Assembly: GCF_004570325.1 (NCBI RefSeq)
Contig: NZ_SPQO01000002.1
Coordinates: 248,001-312,000, forward strand
DNA length: 64,000 nucleotides
From: Mycobacterium sp. PS03-16
Lineage (GTDB): Bacteria; Actinomycetota; Actinomycetes; Mycobacteriales; Mycobacteriaceae
Direction of reading: 5' to 3'
How positions within the stretch are numbered: the first letter of the stretch is position 1; every line of letters begins with the position of its first letter. Below, one piece after another: positions 27,961-36,097 of the stretch. Made by a program: the position numbers and the translations under genes. The notes beneath the pieces were generated by a model that saw nothing but the letters and a program-made list of their open reading frames with translations, did not search any database and was not told where the DNA came from.

Positions 27961-28708
27961 CCACGGGGACCTGCTCATCGACGCCATGGCCGACGGCGAT
28001 GCAGCGGTCCTGACGCTGCGCGGAACACTCGACAGCAGTACCTACCAGCGGGTGCGCGACCGGATCATCAAGGCGGCGCTCGACGAGCCGGCGGCGGTGG
28101 TCGTCGACGTCACGCGGCTCGATGTACCCGCCCAGTCGGCATGGTCGGTGTTCACCAGCGCACGCTGGCATGTCGCGCGGTGGCCCGACGTGCCCATCCT
28201 GCTGGTGTGTGAACACGAGTGGGGACGAGGCGCGATCAAGCGCAACGGAATATGTCGCTACGTTCCGGTATTCCCGAGTGCTTCCGCGGCCCTCGCCGCA
28301 CAGGCAGACGGTGAATCGCGGCCTCACCGGCGCCGCGCGCGCACGGATCTGGTCGCAGGACGGGGCAGCCTGGCCCAGTCCCGCTCGGTGATCGAGGAAT
28401 GGTTGACGACGTGGTCGCAAACGGCGTACATCCCCGTCGCCAAGGTCGTCGCCACCGCTCTGATAGAGAACGTTCTCGAGCACACCGAGAGCGCACCATC
28501 GCTACGGCTGGAGACCGACGGCACAGTGCTCACCGTCGCGGTCGACGACACCAGCAGCCGCCCGGCGCACGTCCGCGAAGAGGTCGACTCGCCGGATCTT
28601 CCCTCGGGCCTGAGGATCGTCGCGGTCCTGACCCGGATGTGGGGTAACGCGCCGACGCCGACCGGCAAGACCGTGTGGGCGGTGCTGGGACCGGAGAATT
28701 GCCTCTAG
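27950..28708 (+). CDS. STAS domain fused to a HATPase-like (anti-sigma kinase type) domain
   Basis: 252 residues. Residues ~7-115 look like a STAS anti-sigma-antagonist domain (AAVLTLRGTLDSSTYQRVRDRI, then AAVVVDVTRLDVPAQSA). Residues ~130-250 look like a GHKL/HATPase fold, with an N-box-like ATALIENVLEHT (Glu173, Asn174). STAS plus kinase in one chain suggests a self-contained partner-switch component. GTG 27950 overlaps the end of cheB by 11 bp, indicating coupling. Assignment is by motif; the sigma factor it might serve is not in the window. Confidence 0.75.
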   Translation: MSCNHGDLLIDAMADGDAAVLTLRGTLDSSTYQRVRDRIIKAALDEPAAVVVDVTRLDVPAQSAWSVFTSARWHVARWPDVPILLVCEHEWGRGAIKRNGICRYVPVFPSASAALAAQADGESRPHRRRARTDLVAGRGSLAQSRSVIEEWLTTWSQTAYIPVAKVVATALIENVLEHTESAPSLRLETDGTVLTVAVDDTSSRPAHVREEVDSPDLPSGLRIVAVLTRMWGNAPTPTGKTVWAVLGPENCL

Positions 28709-28754
28709 CCGCGAGTATGTTCAATCTCCGTGGTCAATTCCGGCGGACGGGACG

Positions 28755-30602
28755 ATGGTGAGCGGCGAGACTGACGAATCGTTCGAAGCGCTCCTGCGCT
28801 TCATGCGGGACTCCCGGGGATTCGACTTCACGGGCTACAAGCGAACGTCGCTGATGCGGCGGGTCCGCCACCGGATGGATCAGTCCGGCCATCAGACGTT
28901 CGACGAGTACCTCGATGTTCTGCAGGCGTCGTCGGACGAATTCTCGGCGCTGTTCAACACGATCCTCATCAACGTCACCGGATTCTTCCGTGACCCGGCG
29001 GCCTGGGAGGTCATCCGCGATGACGTCATCCCGTCGATCCTGGCCGAACGGGGCCCGCACGATCCCATCCGGGTGTGGAGCGCCGGGTGCGCGTCCGGTC
29101 AGGAGGCGTACACGCTGGCCATGCTCTTGGCCGAGGTGCTCGGGCCGGAGAGCTTCCGGCGCCGGGTGAAGATCTACGCGACCGACGTCGACGAGGACGC
29201 CCTTTCCGAGGCGCGGGCGGCGTCCTACGACGCGAAGGCCGTGGAGTCGGTTCCCGCGACTCTGCTCGAGCGGTACTTCGACCACGCAGGCGGCCGTTAC
29301 ACCTTCCGGAAGGATCTGCGGCGCGCCGTGATCTTCGGGCGCAACGACCTCGTCCGGGATGCTCCGATCTCCCGCGTCGACCTGCTGACGTGCCGGAACA
29401 CGCTCATGTACTTCAACGCCGAGACCCAGCGCAATGTGCTCAACCGCCTGCACTTCGCCCTCGCGCCGATGGGCACCCTGTTCCTGGGCCACGCCGAGAT
29501 GCTGCTCAGTCACAGTGATCGCTTCACCGCGCTCGACCTGAAGAATCGAATATTCCGAAAGTCGTTACGCTCGTTCCACTCTCAGGATCGCGTCGATCCT
29601 CCGGTGCCTGCCATCGAGCGCTCCGGCGACCTCCCGGGACTGTCCCCGCTCAGGGAATTGGCTTTCCGGGTCAGCCCCGTGGCCCAGATCGTGGTGACCG
29701 GTGACGACGTCGTCGCCATGGTCAACCAGCAGGCCGAGGTGATGTTCGGGCTGTCCGCGCGCGACATCGGCAGGCTGCTGCGTGATCTGGAGATCTCGTT
29801 TCGTCCGGTGGAGCTGCGTGCCCATCTCGAGCAGGCGAAGGTCGAGCGGCGCTCGGCTCGCATCGAGGACGTCCGATGGCAACGCCCCGGCGCGGAAGAG
29901 ACCTGGTTCGAAATTCATGTGAACCCGCTCGTGGACTCCGAAAACGGGCTGCTCGGCGTCTCGGTGGTGTTCTTCGACGTCACGTCGACACGCGCGCTGA
30001 TCGACCGAGTGGTACACACCAACCGGCAGCTCGAAACCGCGTACGAGGAGTTGCAGTCCACGAACGAGGAGTTGGAGACCACCAACGAGGAATTGCAGTC
30101 GACCGTCGAAGAGCTCGAGACCACCAACGAGGAACTGCAGTCCACCAACGAAGAACTCGAGACGATGAACGAGGAGCTGCAGTCCACCAACGACGAGCTA
30201 CACACCATCAATGACGCTCTGCGGGAACGCAGCGCCGAACTCGACGACGCCCACGGGTTCCTGGACACCCTCGTGAATTCCATCCGATTCGGCATGATCG
30301 TGGTGGATCGGGAATTGCGGGTCGTGGTGTGGAACCGCGGATGTGAAGAGCTGTGGGGCCTGCGCTCCGATGAAACGACGGGCAACCTGCTCGCGGCGCT
30401 GGACTTCGGGCTCCCGGTGCAGGACATCAACCCGTTGATCGGGCAGGTATTCGTCGAAGCGGACAGCGTGGGCACGGCGACGGTCGATGCGGTGAACCGC
30501 CGGGGACGCCCGGCCAGAGTCAGGGTCACCTGCACCGCATTCAGGTCCCCGAACGGCACCGTCGATGGCGCCCTGCTGTTGATTGAAGAAGTCGCCACCT
30601 AG
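28755..30602 (+). CDS. CheR methyltransferase with PAS domains and an ELQSTNEEL coiled coil
   Basis: 615 residues. N-terminal CheR helical domain (1-80), then the SAM-binding methyltransferase (VWSAGCASGQEAYTLAM at 107-123; LTCRNTLMYFNAETQRNVL). A PAS domain follows at ~295-415 and a heptad region at ~430-490 built from about eight copies of ELQSTNEELETTNEEL-type units. A second PAS lies at ~500-615. This is the CheB/CheR-PAS architecture seen in non-chemotactic signalling proteins, but without a histidine kinase. The PAS domains would sense a small ligand or redox state. Convergent overlap with the next gene at CTAG. Confidence 0.87.
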   Translation: MVSGETDESFEALLRFMRDSRGFDFTGYKRTSLMRRVRHRMDQSGHQTFDEYLDVLQASSDEFSALFNTILINVTGFFRDPAAWEVIRDDVIPSILAERGPHDPIRVWSAGCASGQEAYTLAMLLAEVLGPESFRRRVKIYATDVDEDALSEARAASYDAKAVESVPATLLERYFDHAGGRYTFRKDLRRAVIFGRNDLVRDAPISRVDLLTCRNTLMYFNAETQRNVLNRLHFALAPMGTLFLGHAEMLLSHSDRFTALDLKNRIFRKSLRSFHSQDRVDPPVPAIERSGDLPGLSPLRELAFRVSPVAQIVVTGDDVVAMVNQQAEVMFGLSARDIGRLLRDLEISFRPVELRAHLEQAKVERRSARIEDVRWQRPGAEETWFEIHVNPLVDSENGLLGVSVVFFDVTSTRALIDRVVHTNRQLETAYEELQSTNEELETTNEELQSTVEELETTNEELQSTNEELETMNEELQSTNDELHTINDALRERSAELDDAHGFLDTLVNSIRFGMIVVDRELRVVVWNRGCEELWGLRSDETTGNLLAALDFGLPVQDINPLIGQVFVEADSVGTATVDAVNRRGRPARVRVTCTAFRSPNGTVDGALLLIEEVAT

Positions 30603-30997
30603 CGCCGGCGGCGGATGTCGTCGTCCCGGCCGCGATCGTCCGCGGCGGCGGCGCCGTCGTGCCGGTCCGCTTCGAGCCGGTGGTATTCGGCCGCGTCCTG
30701 GTGGGACTCCGCACTCCCGTCGCCGGCCCGCAGCGCGGCTTCTTCGTGTATCGCCGCCGCGCGACGATGCGCCTCACCGGCCTCGCGGTGCCGCAGTGCC
30801 GCCGCCTCGTGTGCCTGGATGGCGCGTTCGAGCGCGTCACCGGCCCGCTGCCGGGCAAGGCGGACCGTCTCGTCGGACGACGGCAAGCCCTGCGCCAGTT
30901 CATGACGCCGGGCGCGCAGTTCCTCGGCGCGGGCCTTCGCCGTCGCGCCGCGACCGGCCGCTGCACTGTCGTCGGACGGGTTCGTCGTCGTGCTCAT
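30599..30997 (-). CDS. Ala/His/Glu-rich helical protein of unknown function
   Basis: 132 residues; family not recognised. After a short polar N-terminus the sequence is a long predicted helix with repeating Ala-x-x-His spacing (AHEAAALRHREAGEAHRRAA, IHEEAALRAG), ending in a very acidic/basic tail (DDRGRDDDIRRRR). No signal peptide or membrane segment. ATG 30997 (MSTTTNPSDD) is preferred to an upstream frame start at 31078. It shares a CTAG stop overlap with the convergent cheR-PAS gene. Confidence 0.65.
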   Translation of the reverse strand: MSTTTNPSDDSAAAGRGATAKARAEELRARRHELAQGLPSSDETVRLARQRAGDALERAIQAHEAAALRHREAGEAHRRAAAIHEEAALRAGDGSAESHQDAAEYHRLEADRHDGAAAADDRGRDDDIRRRR

Positions 30998-31058
30998 GGT
31001 TCGCTTTCCGGCCAGGTACCGGTTCAACCGTACTGCGCACGCGCACGGCACACATCCG

Positions 31059-32057
31059 TCACGCCCGAAGCGTCTCATGCGGGCTGCGGCCGTAGGTCTG
31101 CCGGTACTGCACTGCGAAGCGGCCGGTGTGGGCGAACCCCCAGCGCGCAGCGATGCTGGTCACGGTGTCGTCGACCGGGTTGCCGGAGAGCAGATCCTGG
31201 TGGGCGTGGTGCAGGCGCAATCGCCGCAGGTACTGCAGCGGGGTGGTCTCGAGGTGTCTGCGGAACATGTACTGCACCGCCCGGGGTGAGATGTGCACTG
31301 CCGCGGAGATGTCGGCCAGCGCGATCTCGTTGCCGGCATTCGCCTCGATGAAGTCGACCGCCCGCCGCAGCAGCGCCGGGTAGTGCTCGGCACACTCCGC
31401 ATCCTCGTCTTGGGCAGTGACGGAGTTGGGGAACGCCGCGAGCGTCGCGGCGGCTAGCAACCGGCTGGCCTGCCCGAGCAGCACCGGGCCGGCCGACGCG
31501 GCGTCGGCCAGCACGGTCTGAGTGACGTATCGCACGGTCTCCTGCCACAGCCGGCAGGCGGCCTCGTCGACCGGCGCAAACGACGAGAACCGGATGGGCA
31601 ACGCGGTGTGGGCGGCGGGCAGTCCGGTGGCGACCTCGGCGACCAGCGCCGGGTCGAGCAGCACGGTGGTGACCGTCAGGTCCTCGGTGTGCGCTTCGAA
31701 CGGCAGGTCGTGCTGCGCGGTCATCGTGACGTCACCGGTGCCGGCGACAGTGCTCATGCCTTCGCAGTCGCTCTCCACGGTGCCGCCGTGCACCCACAGC
31801 ACCATGACCTTCTCGAGCGCATCCGGTGCGCATTTGAGTTCACCGGCGATGCGCAGCTCGTCGATCGCGAACCGGCCGGCGTCGGTGCGGGCGTGCGACA
31901 GCAGCGGGACATCGTCGCGCCGCTCGGTGATCGCCGACAGGCGCAACCGGGCGCCGTAGGCGGTTTCGAGGTACGCCGCGACCTCGTCGGGATCGGTGAG
32001 CTCGACGAGGGTGTGTTCGGTTCCGGTCGGACCAACAGCTGAAGTAATGGTGACCAC
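31059..32057 (-). CDS. AraC-family transcriptional regulator
   Basis: 332 residues with an AraC-binding-2-like N-terminal sensor (~1-190) and a C-terminal double helix-turn-helix (NEIALADISAAVHISPRAVQYMFRRH, then SIAARWGFAHTGRFAVQYRQTYGRSP). It probably activates a nearby or distant catabolic gene. The target is not evident: the flanking genes are a convergent or unrelated set. GTG start at 32057 without a clear Shine-Dalgarno. Confidence 0.88.
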   Translation of the reverse strand: MVTITSAVGPTGTEHTLVELTDPDEVAAYLETAYGARLRLSAITERRDDVPLLSHARTDAGRFAIDELRIAGELKCAPDALEKVMVLWVHGGTVESDCEGMSTVAGTGDVTMTAQHDLPFEAHTEDLTVTTVLLDPALVAEVATGLPAAHTALPIRFSSFAPVDEAACRLWQETVRYVTQTVLADAASAGPVLLGQASRLLAAATLAAFPNSVTAQDEDAECAEHYPALLRRAVDFIEANAGNEIALADISAAVHISPRAVQYMFRRHLETTPLQYLRRLRLHHAHQDLLSGNPVDDTVTSIAARWGFAHTGRFAVQYRQTYGRSPHETLRA

Positions 32058-32113
32058 CTCAACCAGGTGACGCTGTGCGGGGCTGGTGCTGAACCCCCGG
32101 GTGACCTCCCAGG

Positions 32114-33340
32114 TTACTCGGCGCGACCGACGGTCAGCGCGTCAGCGCGCCGAACGCGTTCGGCGATGGCTGTCGGGTTCAGCACATGGTCGAGCACCAC
32201 CATGGCACTGCCGATCACGCCGGACCGGTCGCCGAACGCGGCGGGCAGCACCTGCAGGGTCCGGGTGGCCAGGGCGGTCGCGTAGCCGTACAGCGACTCC
32301 CGCAGGCCGGCGACGAAGATGTCGTAGGCCTCGACCATGTCGCCGGCGACCACGAGTTCGGCCGGGTTGAGCAGGTTCACCGCGGCGGCCATCACCTGGC
32401 CGACATGGCGGCCGCTGTCCCTGATGAGCCGGCGGGCCTCGGCGTCGCCGCCGTGGGCCAGGCCGATGACCTCTCTCAGGTGCGTCACGTCCCGGCCCTG
32501 TTCACGCAGCGCGCGGACCAGCGCCCAGCCACCGGCCACGGCCTCCAGGCAGCCACTGTCGCCGCAGCGGCACGCGATGCCGTCCGCGGCGGGCGTCTTG
32601 TTGTGGCCGAACTCCCCGGCGGCCTGGGCGGCACCGCGCTGCAGGGCGCCGCCGGCGATGATGCCCGCGCCCAGGCCGGTCGACGCCTTGACCACCAGGA
32701 GGTCGTCGACGGGTGGCCGGTCGGCGCGGCGCTCGGCCAGCGCGATCACGTTGGCGTCGTTGTCGAGTACGACCGGCGCACCGGTCAGGTCGGCGAAGTA
32801 CGGGGGCAGCGCGACGCCGTCCCACCCGGTCATCACCGGCGAGTCGATGGTGCATCCGCGGCGCTGGTCGACGCTGCCGGGCAGGCTCAGCCCGACGCCG
32901 TAGACCGGGCACTGCCCGTGCCCGGAGTCGGCGAGCAGGGCCGCCGACCGGGTGACGACCTCCGGCATCAGCTCCCGGGGACCGCGACCGGGCCCCTGGT
33001 CGACGTCGTCGAGCGCCAGGATCGCGCCGGCCAGGTCGCAGACCGCCAGCCGGACCCGGCTGCGGCCGACCGCCGCGGCGAGCACCACACCGGCGGTGGC
33101 GTTGACGGTGAGCAGGGTGGCCGGGCGGCCGCCGGTGGAGGCGGCGGGCTGCACCTCGGTGACCAGACCGGCGTCGAGCAGCGGGGCGAGCCGGGCCGTC
33201 ACCGCGGTGCGGGACAGACCGGTCCACTGTCCGATGTCGGCGCGGGTGATCGCGCCACGCGCCCGGATCAACGCATAGACCTCCCCGGGCCCAGGCGACA
33301 CCGGCAGGACAGGCATGCCTGCCAGCGTAACGTCGCTCAC
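32114..33340 (-). CDS. ROK-family transcriptional repressor/kinase-fold protein
   Basis: 408 residues: winged HTH (ITRADIGQWTGLSRTAVTARLAPLLDAGLV) followed by the ROK sugar-kinase fold, with ATP-site VVKASTGLGAGIIAGG, the Asp in VVLDNDANVIAL and the zinc motif HNKTP...CRCGDSGCLEA. Typical members sense a sugar or sugar phosphate. It is divergent from an MFS exporter and its longest start codon (GTG 33340) lies inside the palindromic operator, so a leaderless start or the internal ATG at 33316 should be considered. Confidence 0.88.
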   Translation of the reverse strand: MSDVTLAGMPVLPVSPGPGEVYALIRARGAITRADIGQWTGLSRTAVTARLAPLLDAGLVTEVQPAASTGGRPATLLTVNATAGVVLAAAVGRSRVRLAVCDLAGAILALDDVDQGPGRGPRELMPEVVTRSAALLADSGHGQCPVYGVGLSLPGSVDQRRGCTIDSPVMTGWDGVALPPYFADLTGAPVVLDNDANVIALAERRADRPPVDDLLVVKASTGLGAGIIAGGALQRGAAQAAGEFGHNKTPAADGIACRCGDSGCLEAVAGGWALVRALREQGRDVTHLREVIGLAHGGDAEARRLIRDSGRHVGQVMAAAVNLLNPAELVVAGDMVEAYDIFVAGLRESLYGYATALATRTLQVLPAAFGDRSGVIGSAMVVLDHVLNPTAIAERVRRADALTVGRAE

Positions 33341-33366
33341 TTATGTCTCAAAAAGACATAAGTGAG
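33336..33366. promoter_or_regulatory. Perfect 13-bp-arm palindrome, operator between ROK and MFS genes
   Basis: Left arm CTCACTTATGTCT and right arm AGACATAAGTGAG are exact reverse complements, separated by CAAAA. The AT-rich site stands out in a GC-rich background and lies between two divergent genes, overlapping the ROK start. It is almost certainly the ROK binding site, controlling both genes. Confidence 0.8.
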
Positions 33367-33404
33367 GTGGCGATGCGGCTTAAGTGTCGCTACCGTGGCT
33401 GCAC

Positions 33405-34616
33405 GTGACCACATCTCTGGAGCGACCCCCGGTGCCGCAATCCGTGGTGGCGCCTGCGCCGTCGGTGCGCTGGCTCGCCGTGCTGGCACTCGCGCTCGGC
33501 GGGTTCGGCATCGGCACGACGGAGTTCGTGGCGATGGGCCTGCTGCCCGACATCGCGACCAGCCTGGGCGTCACCGAACCGACCGCCGGCCACGTGATCT
33601 CCGCCTACGCGCTGGGCGTGGTGGTCGGCGCACCGCTGATCGCGGCGCTGACCGCGCGCGTGCCCCGCCGCACGCTGCTGCTGACGCTGATGGCGGTGTT
33701 CACACTCGGGAACCTCGCCAGCGTGCTGGCGCCGACATACGGCACGCTGATGGCGGCGCGCTTCGTCGCCGGCCTGCCGCACGGCGCGTACTTCGGCGTG
33801 GCGGCACTGGTCGCCGCCCACCTGATGGGTCCGCAGCACCGCGCCAAGGCCGTCGCCCACGTGCTGACCGGCTTGACCGTCGCCACCGTCCTCGGCGTGC
33901 CGGTCGCATCGTGGCTCGGGCAGGCGCTGGGCTGGCGCGCGGCGTTCGGCCTGGTGGTGGGGATCGGGCTGGCCACCCTGGTTGCGCTGTGGCACTGGCT
34001 GCCGGGCCTGCGCTCGATGCACGTCACCAGCGCGCTGACCGAACTGGGCGCACTCAAGCGGGTGCAGGTATGGCTGGCGCTGGGCATCGGCATGATCGGC
34101 TTCGGCGGCATGTTCGCGGTGTACACCTACGTGTCCACCACGCTGACCGACGTCGCCGGACTGCCCCGCGCCCTGGTCCCGGTCGGGCTGATGATGTTCG
34201 GGCTCGGCATGGTGGTCGGCAACCTGGCCGGCGGCTGGCTGGCCGACAAGTCGGTGATCCGGGGCCTCTACCTGTCGATCAGCACACTCGGCGTCGTGCT
34301 CACGCTGTTCGTGCTCGCCGCGCACCACCCGGTGACGGCGCTGGCCGGACTGTTCGCGATCGGCGCGACCGGGTCGGCGATCGGACCGGCGCTGCAGACC
34401 CGGCTGATGGACGTCGCGCACGGCGCGCAGACCCTGGCGGCCGCACTGAACCACTCCGCGCTCAACATCGCCAACGCCACCGGTGCCTGGGTGGGCGGAC
34501 TGGTCATCGCCGCCGGCCACGGGTACACCGCCCCGGCCGCCGCGGGCGCCGCGCTGGCCGCGGCCGGGCTCGTGGTGCTGACCGTGTCGGTGGCGTTGGG
34601 ACGCCGCACCGGATAG
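33405..34616 (+). CDS. MFS transporter, DHA1 (AraJ/CmlA-like) family
   Basis: About 403 residues with twelve membrane segments. The DHA1 signature GFGIGTTEFVAMGLLPDIA is in TM1, and the loop 2-3 motif follows as ALTARVPRRTLL. Such proteins export drugs or sugars; with a divergent ROK regulator a carbohydrate-type substrate is plausible. GTG 33405 is chosen; another GTG at 33384 lies between the operator and this start. It is followed by an SDR gene on the same strand. Confidence 0.87.
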   Translation: MTTSLERPPVPQSVVAPAPSVRWLAVLALALGGFGIGTTEFVAMGLLPDIATSLGVTEPTAGHVISAYALGVVVGAPLIAALTARVPRRTLLLTLMAVFTLGNLASVLAPTYGTLMAARFVAGLPHGAYFGVAALVAAHLMGPQHRAKAVAHVLTGLTVATVLGVPVASWLGQALGWRAAFGLVVGIGLATLVALWHWLPGLRSMHVTSALTELGALKRVQVWLALGIGMIGFGGMFAVYTYVSTTLTDVAGLPRALVPVGLMMFGLGMVVGNLAGGWLADKSVIRGLYLSISTLGVVLTLFVLAAHHPVTALAGLFAIGATGSAIGPALQTRLMDVAHGAQTLAAALNHSALNIANATGAWVGGLVIAAGHGYTAPAAAGAALAAAGLVVLTVSVALGRRTG

Positions 34617-34658
34617 CGGTTGACGGCCGTCAACTACGGGTGTGGTGGGATGACCTCC

Positions 34659-35420
34659 ATGGCCGTACTGGACAGATTCCGTCTCGACGACAAGGTCGTC
34701 ATCGTCACCGGAGCCTCCTCGGGCCTCGGGGTGTCATTCGCCAAGGCGTGCGCCGAGGCAGGCGCCGACGTGGTGCTGGCCGCCCGGCGCGTCGACAAGC
34801 TCGAGGGCACCGCCGAACTGGTCCGCGCCGCGGGTCGCCGGGCGCTGACCGTCGCGACCGACGTGGCCGACCCCGCGCAGTGCCAGGCGATGGTCGACGC
34901 CGCGATGGCCGAGTTCGGCCGCGTCGACGTGCTGGTCAACAACGCCGGTGTGGGCACCGCCGTGCCGGCCACCCGCGAGACGCCCGAGGAGTTCCGCGCC
35001 GTCGTCGACATCAACCTCAACGGGTCCTACTGGGCCGCGCAGGCGTGCGGGCGGGTGATGGGCCCGGGCAGCTCGGTGGTCAACATCTCCAGCATCCTCG
35101 GCATCACCACCGCCGGGCTGCCACAGGCCGCCTACGCCGCGAGCAAGGCCGCGATCGCCGGGCTGACCCGCGACCTGGCCCAGCAGTGGGGCACGCGGAA
35201 AGGCATCCGCGTCAACGCGATCGCGCCCGGCTTCTTCAAGTCCGAGATGACCGACCAATACAAGCCCGGCTACCTCGAATCCATGAGCCCGCGGCTGGTG
35301 CTGGGCCGGATGGGCGATCCGGAGGAACTGGCCGCGACGCTGGTGTGGCTGGCGTCGGACGCCGGCGGCTATGTCACCGGGCAGACCATCGTCGTCGACG
35401 GCGGCGTGACCATCACCTGA
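34659..35420 (+). CDS. Short-chain dehydrogenase/reductase
   Basis: 253 residues, classical SDR: VTGASSGLGVSFA (cofactor loop), NNAGVG, active-site Ser in VVNISSILG, and YAASKAA (Tyr/Lys). The first residues ([16 protein letters not shown]) are almost those of the SDR at 54802 ([17 protein letters not shown]), so the two are paralogues. The ATG at 34659 has GGTGGGA 8 nt upstream; another ATG is at 34650. Substrate unknown. Confidence 0.87.
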   Translation: MAVLDRFRLDDKVVIVTGASSGLGVSFAKACAEAGADVVLAARRVDKLEGTAELVRAAGRRALTVATDVADPAQCQAMVDAAMAEFGRVDVLVNNAGVGTAVPATRETPEEFRAVVDINLNGSYWAAQACGRVMGPGSSVVNISSILGITTAGLPQAAYAASKAAIAGLTRDLAQQWGTRKGIRVNAIAPGFFKSEMTDQYKPGYLESMSPRLVLGRMGDPEELAATLVWLASDAGGYVTGQTIVVDGGVTIT

Positions 35421-35485
35421 CGCTCGCGCCGTTTCAACCGGCCCGCACGGGCTATCAATCCCCGGACTTCGGAAAGGGGACCGTG

Positions 35486-35965
35486 ATGGCGACACCGGGC
35501 ACACAGGGCACGCCGAGTGCCGCGCCGACCGCCGGGAAGGCGCCGGTGCAGAAGGCGGCGCTGGCCGTGGGCGTGGTGTTCCTCGTCGTCGGCGTGGCCG
35601 GATTCGTCCCGGGCATCACCACCGGCTACGACACGCTGCAGTTCGCCGGTCACCACTCGGAGGCCATGCTGCTCGGGCTGTTCAATGTGTCGGCACTGCA
35701 CAACGTGGTGCACCTGCTGTTCGGGGTGCTCGGCGTGGCGCTGCACGGCACCTTCGGCGCCGCCAGGTGGTACCTGATCGGCGGCGGCGTCGTCTACCTG
35801 GCGCTGTTCGCGTACGGGCTGACCATCGACCACGATTCGGCGGCGAACTTCGTGCCGCTCAACACCGCCGACAACTGGCTGCACCTGGCACTCGGCGTCG
35901 GGATGGTCGCGCTGGGCGTGGCCCTCGGGCGGGTCCCGCGTCGCCTCCACGAAACCCGCCACTGA
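35486..35965 (+). CDS. DUF4383 membrane protein
   Basis: 159 residues with four hydrophobic segments and the family motif FNVSALHNVVHLLFGVLGVAL. A GGAAAGGGG Shine-Dalgarno precedes the ATG. Function unknown; DUF4383 proteins are common in actinobacteria and often stress-associated. Confidence 0.85.
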   Translation: MATPGTQGTPSAAPTAGKAPVQKAALAVGVVFLVVGVAGFVPGITTGYDTLQFAGHHSEAMLLGLFNVSALHNVVHLLFGVLGVALHGTFGAARWYLIGGGVVYLALFAYGLTIDHDSAANFVPLNTADNWLHLALGVGMVALGVALGRVPRRLHETRH

Positions 35966-36097
35966 GCGGACCTGTCTTCGGGGACAGGAAAACCTACCCA
36001 CCCCGCCGAGCGAATCTGGCTTCGCGGCGATTACGCCGCCGCGGCTCGACGACGACGATGAATCTCGTCCGCAGTCGAACCGACCCGAGGAAGCCCC

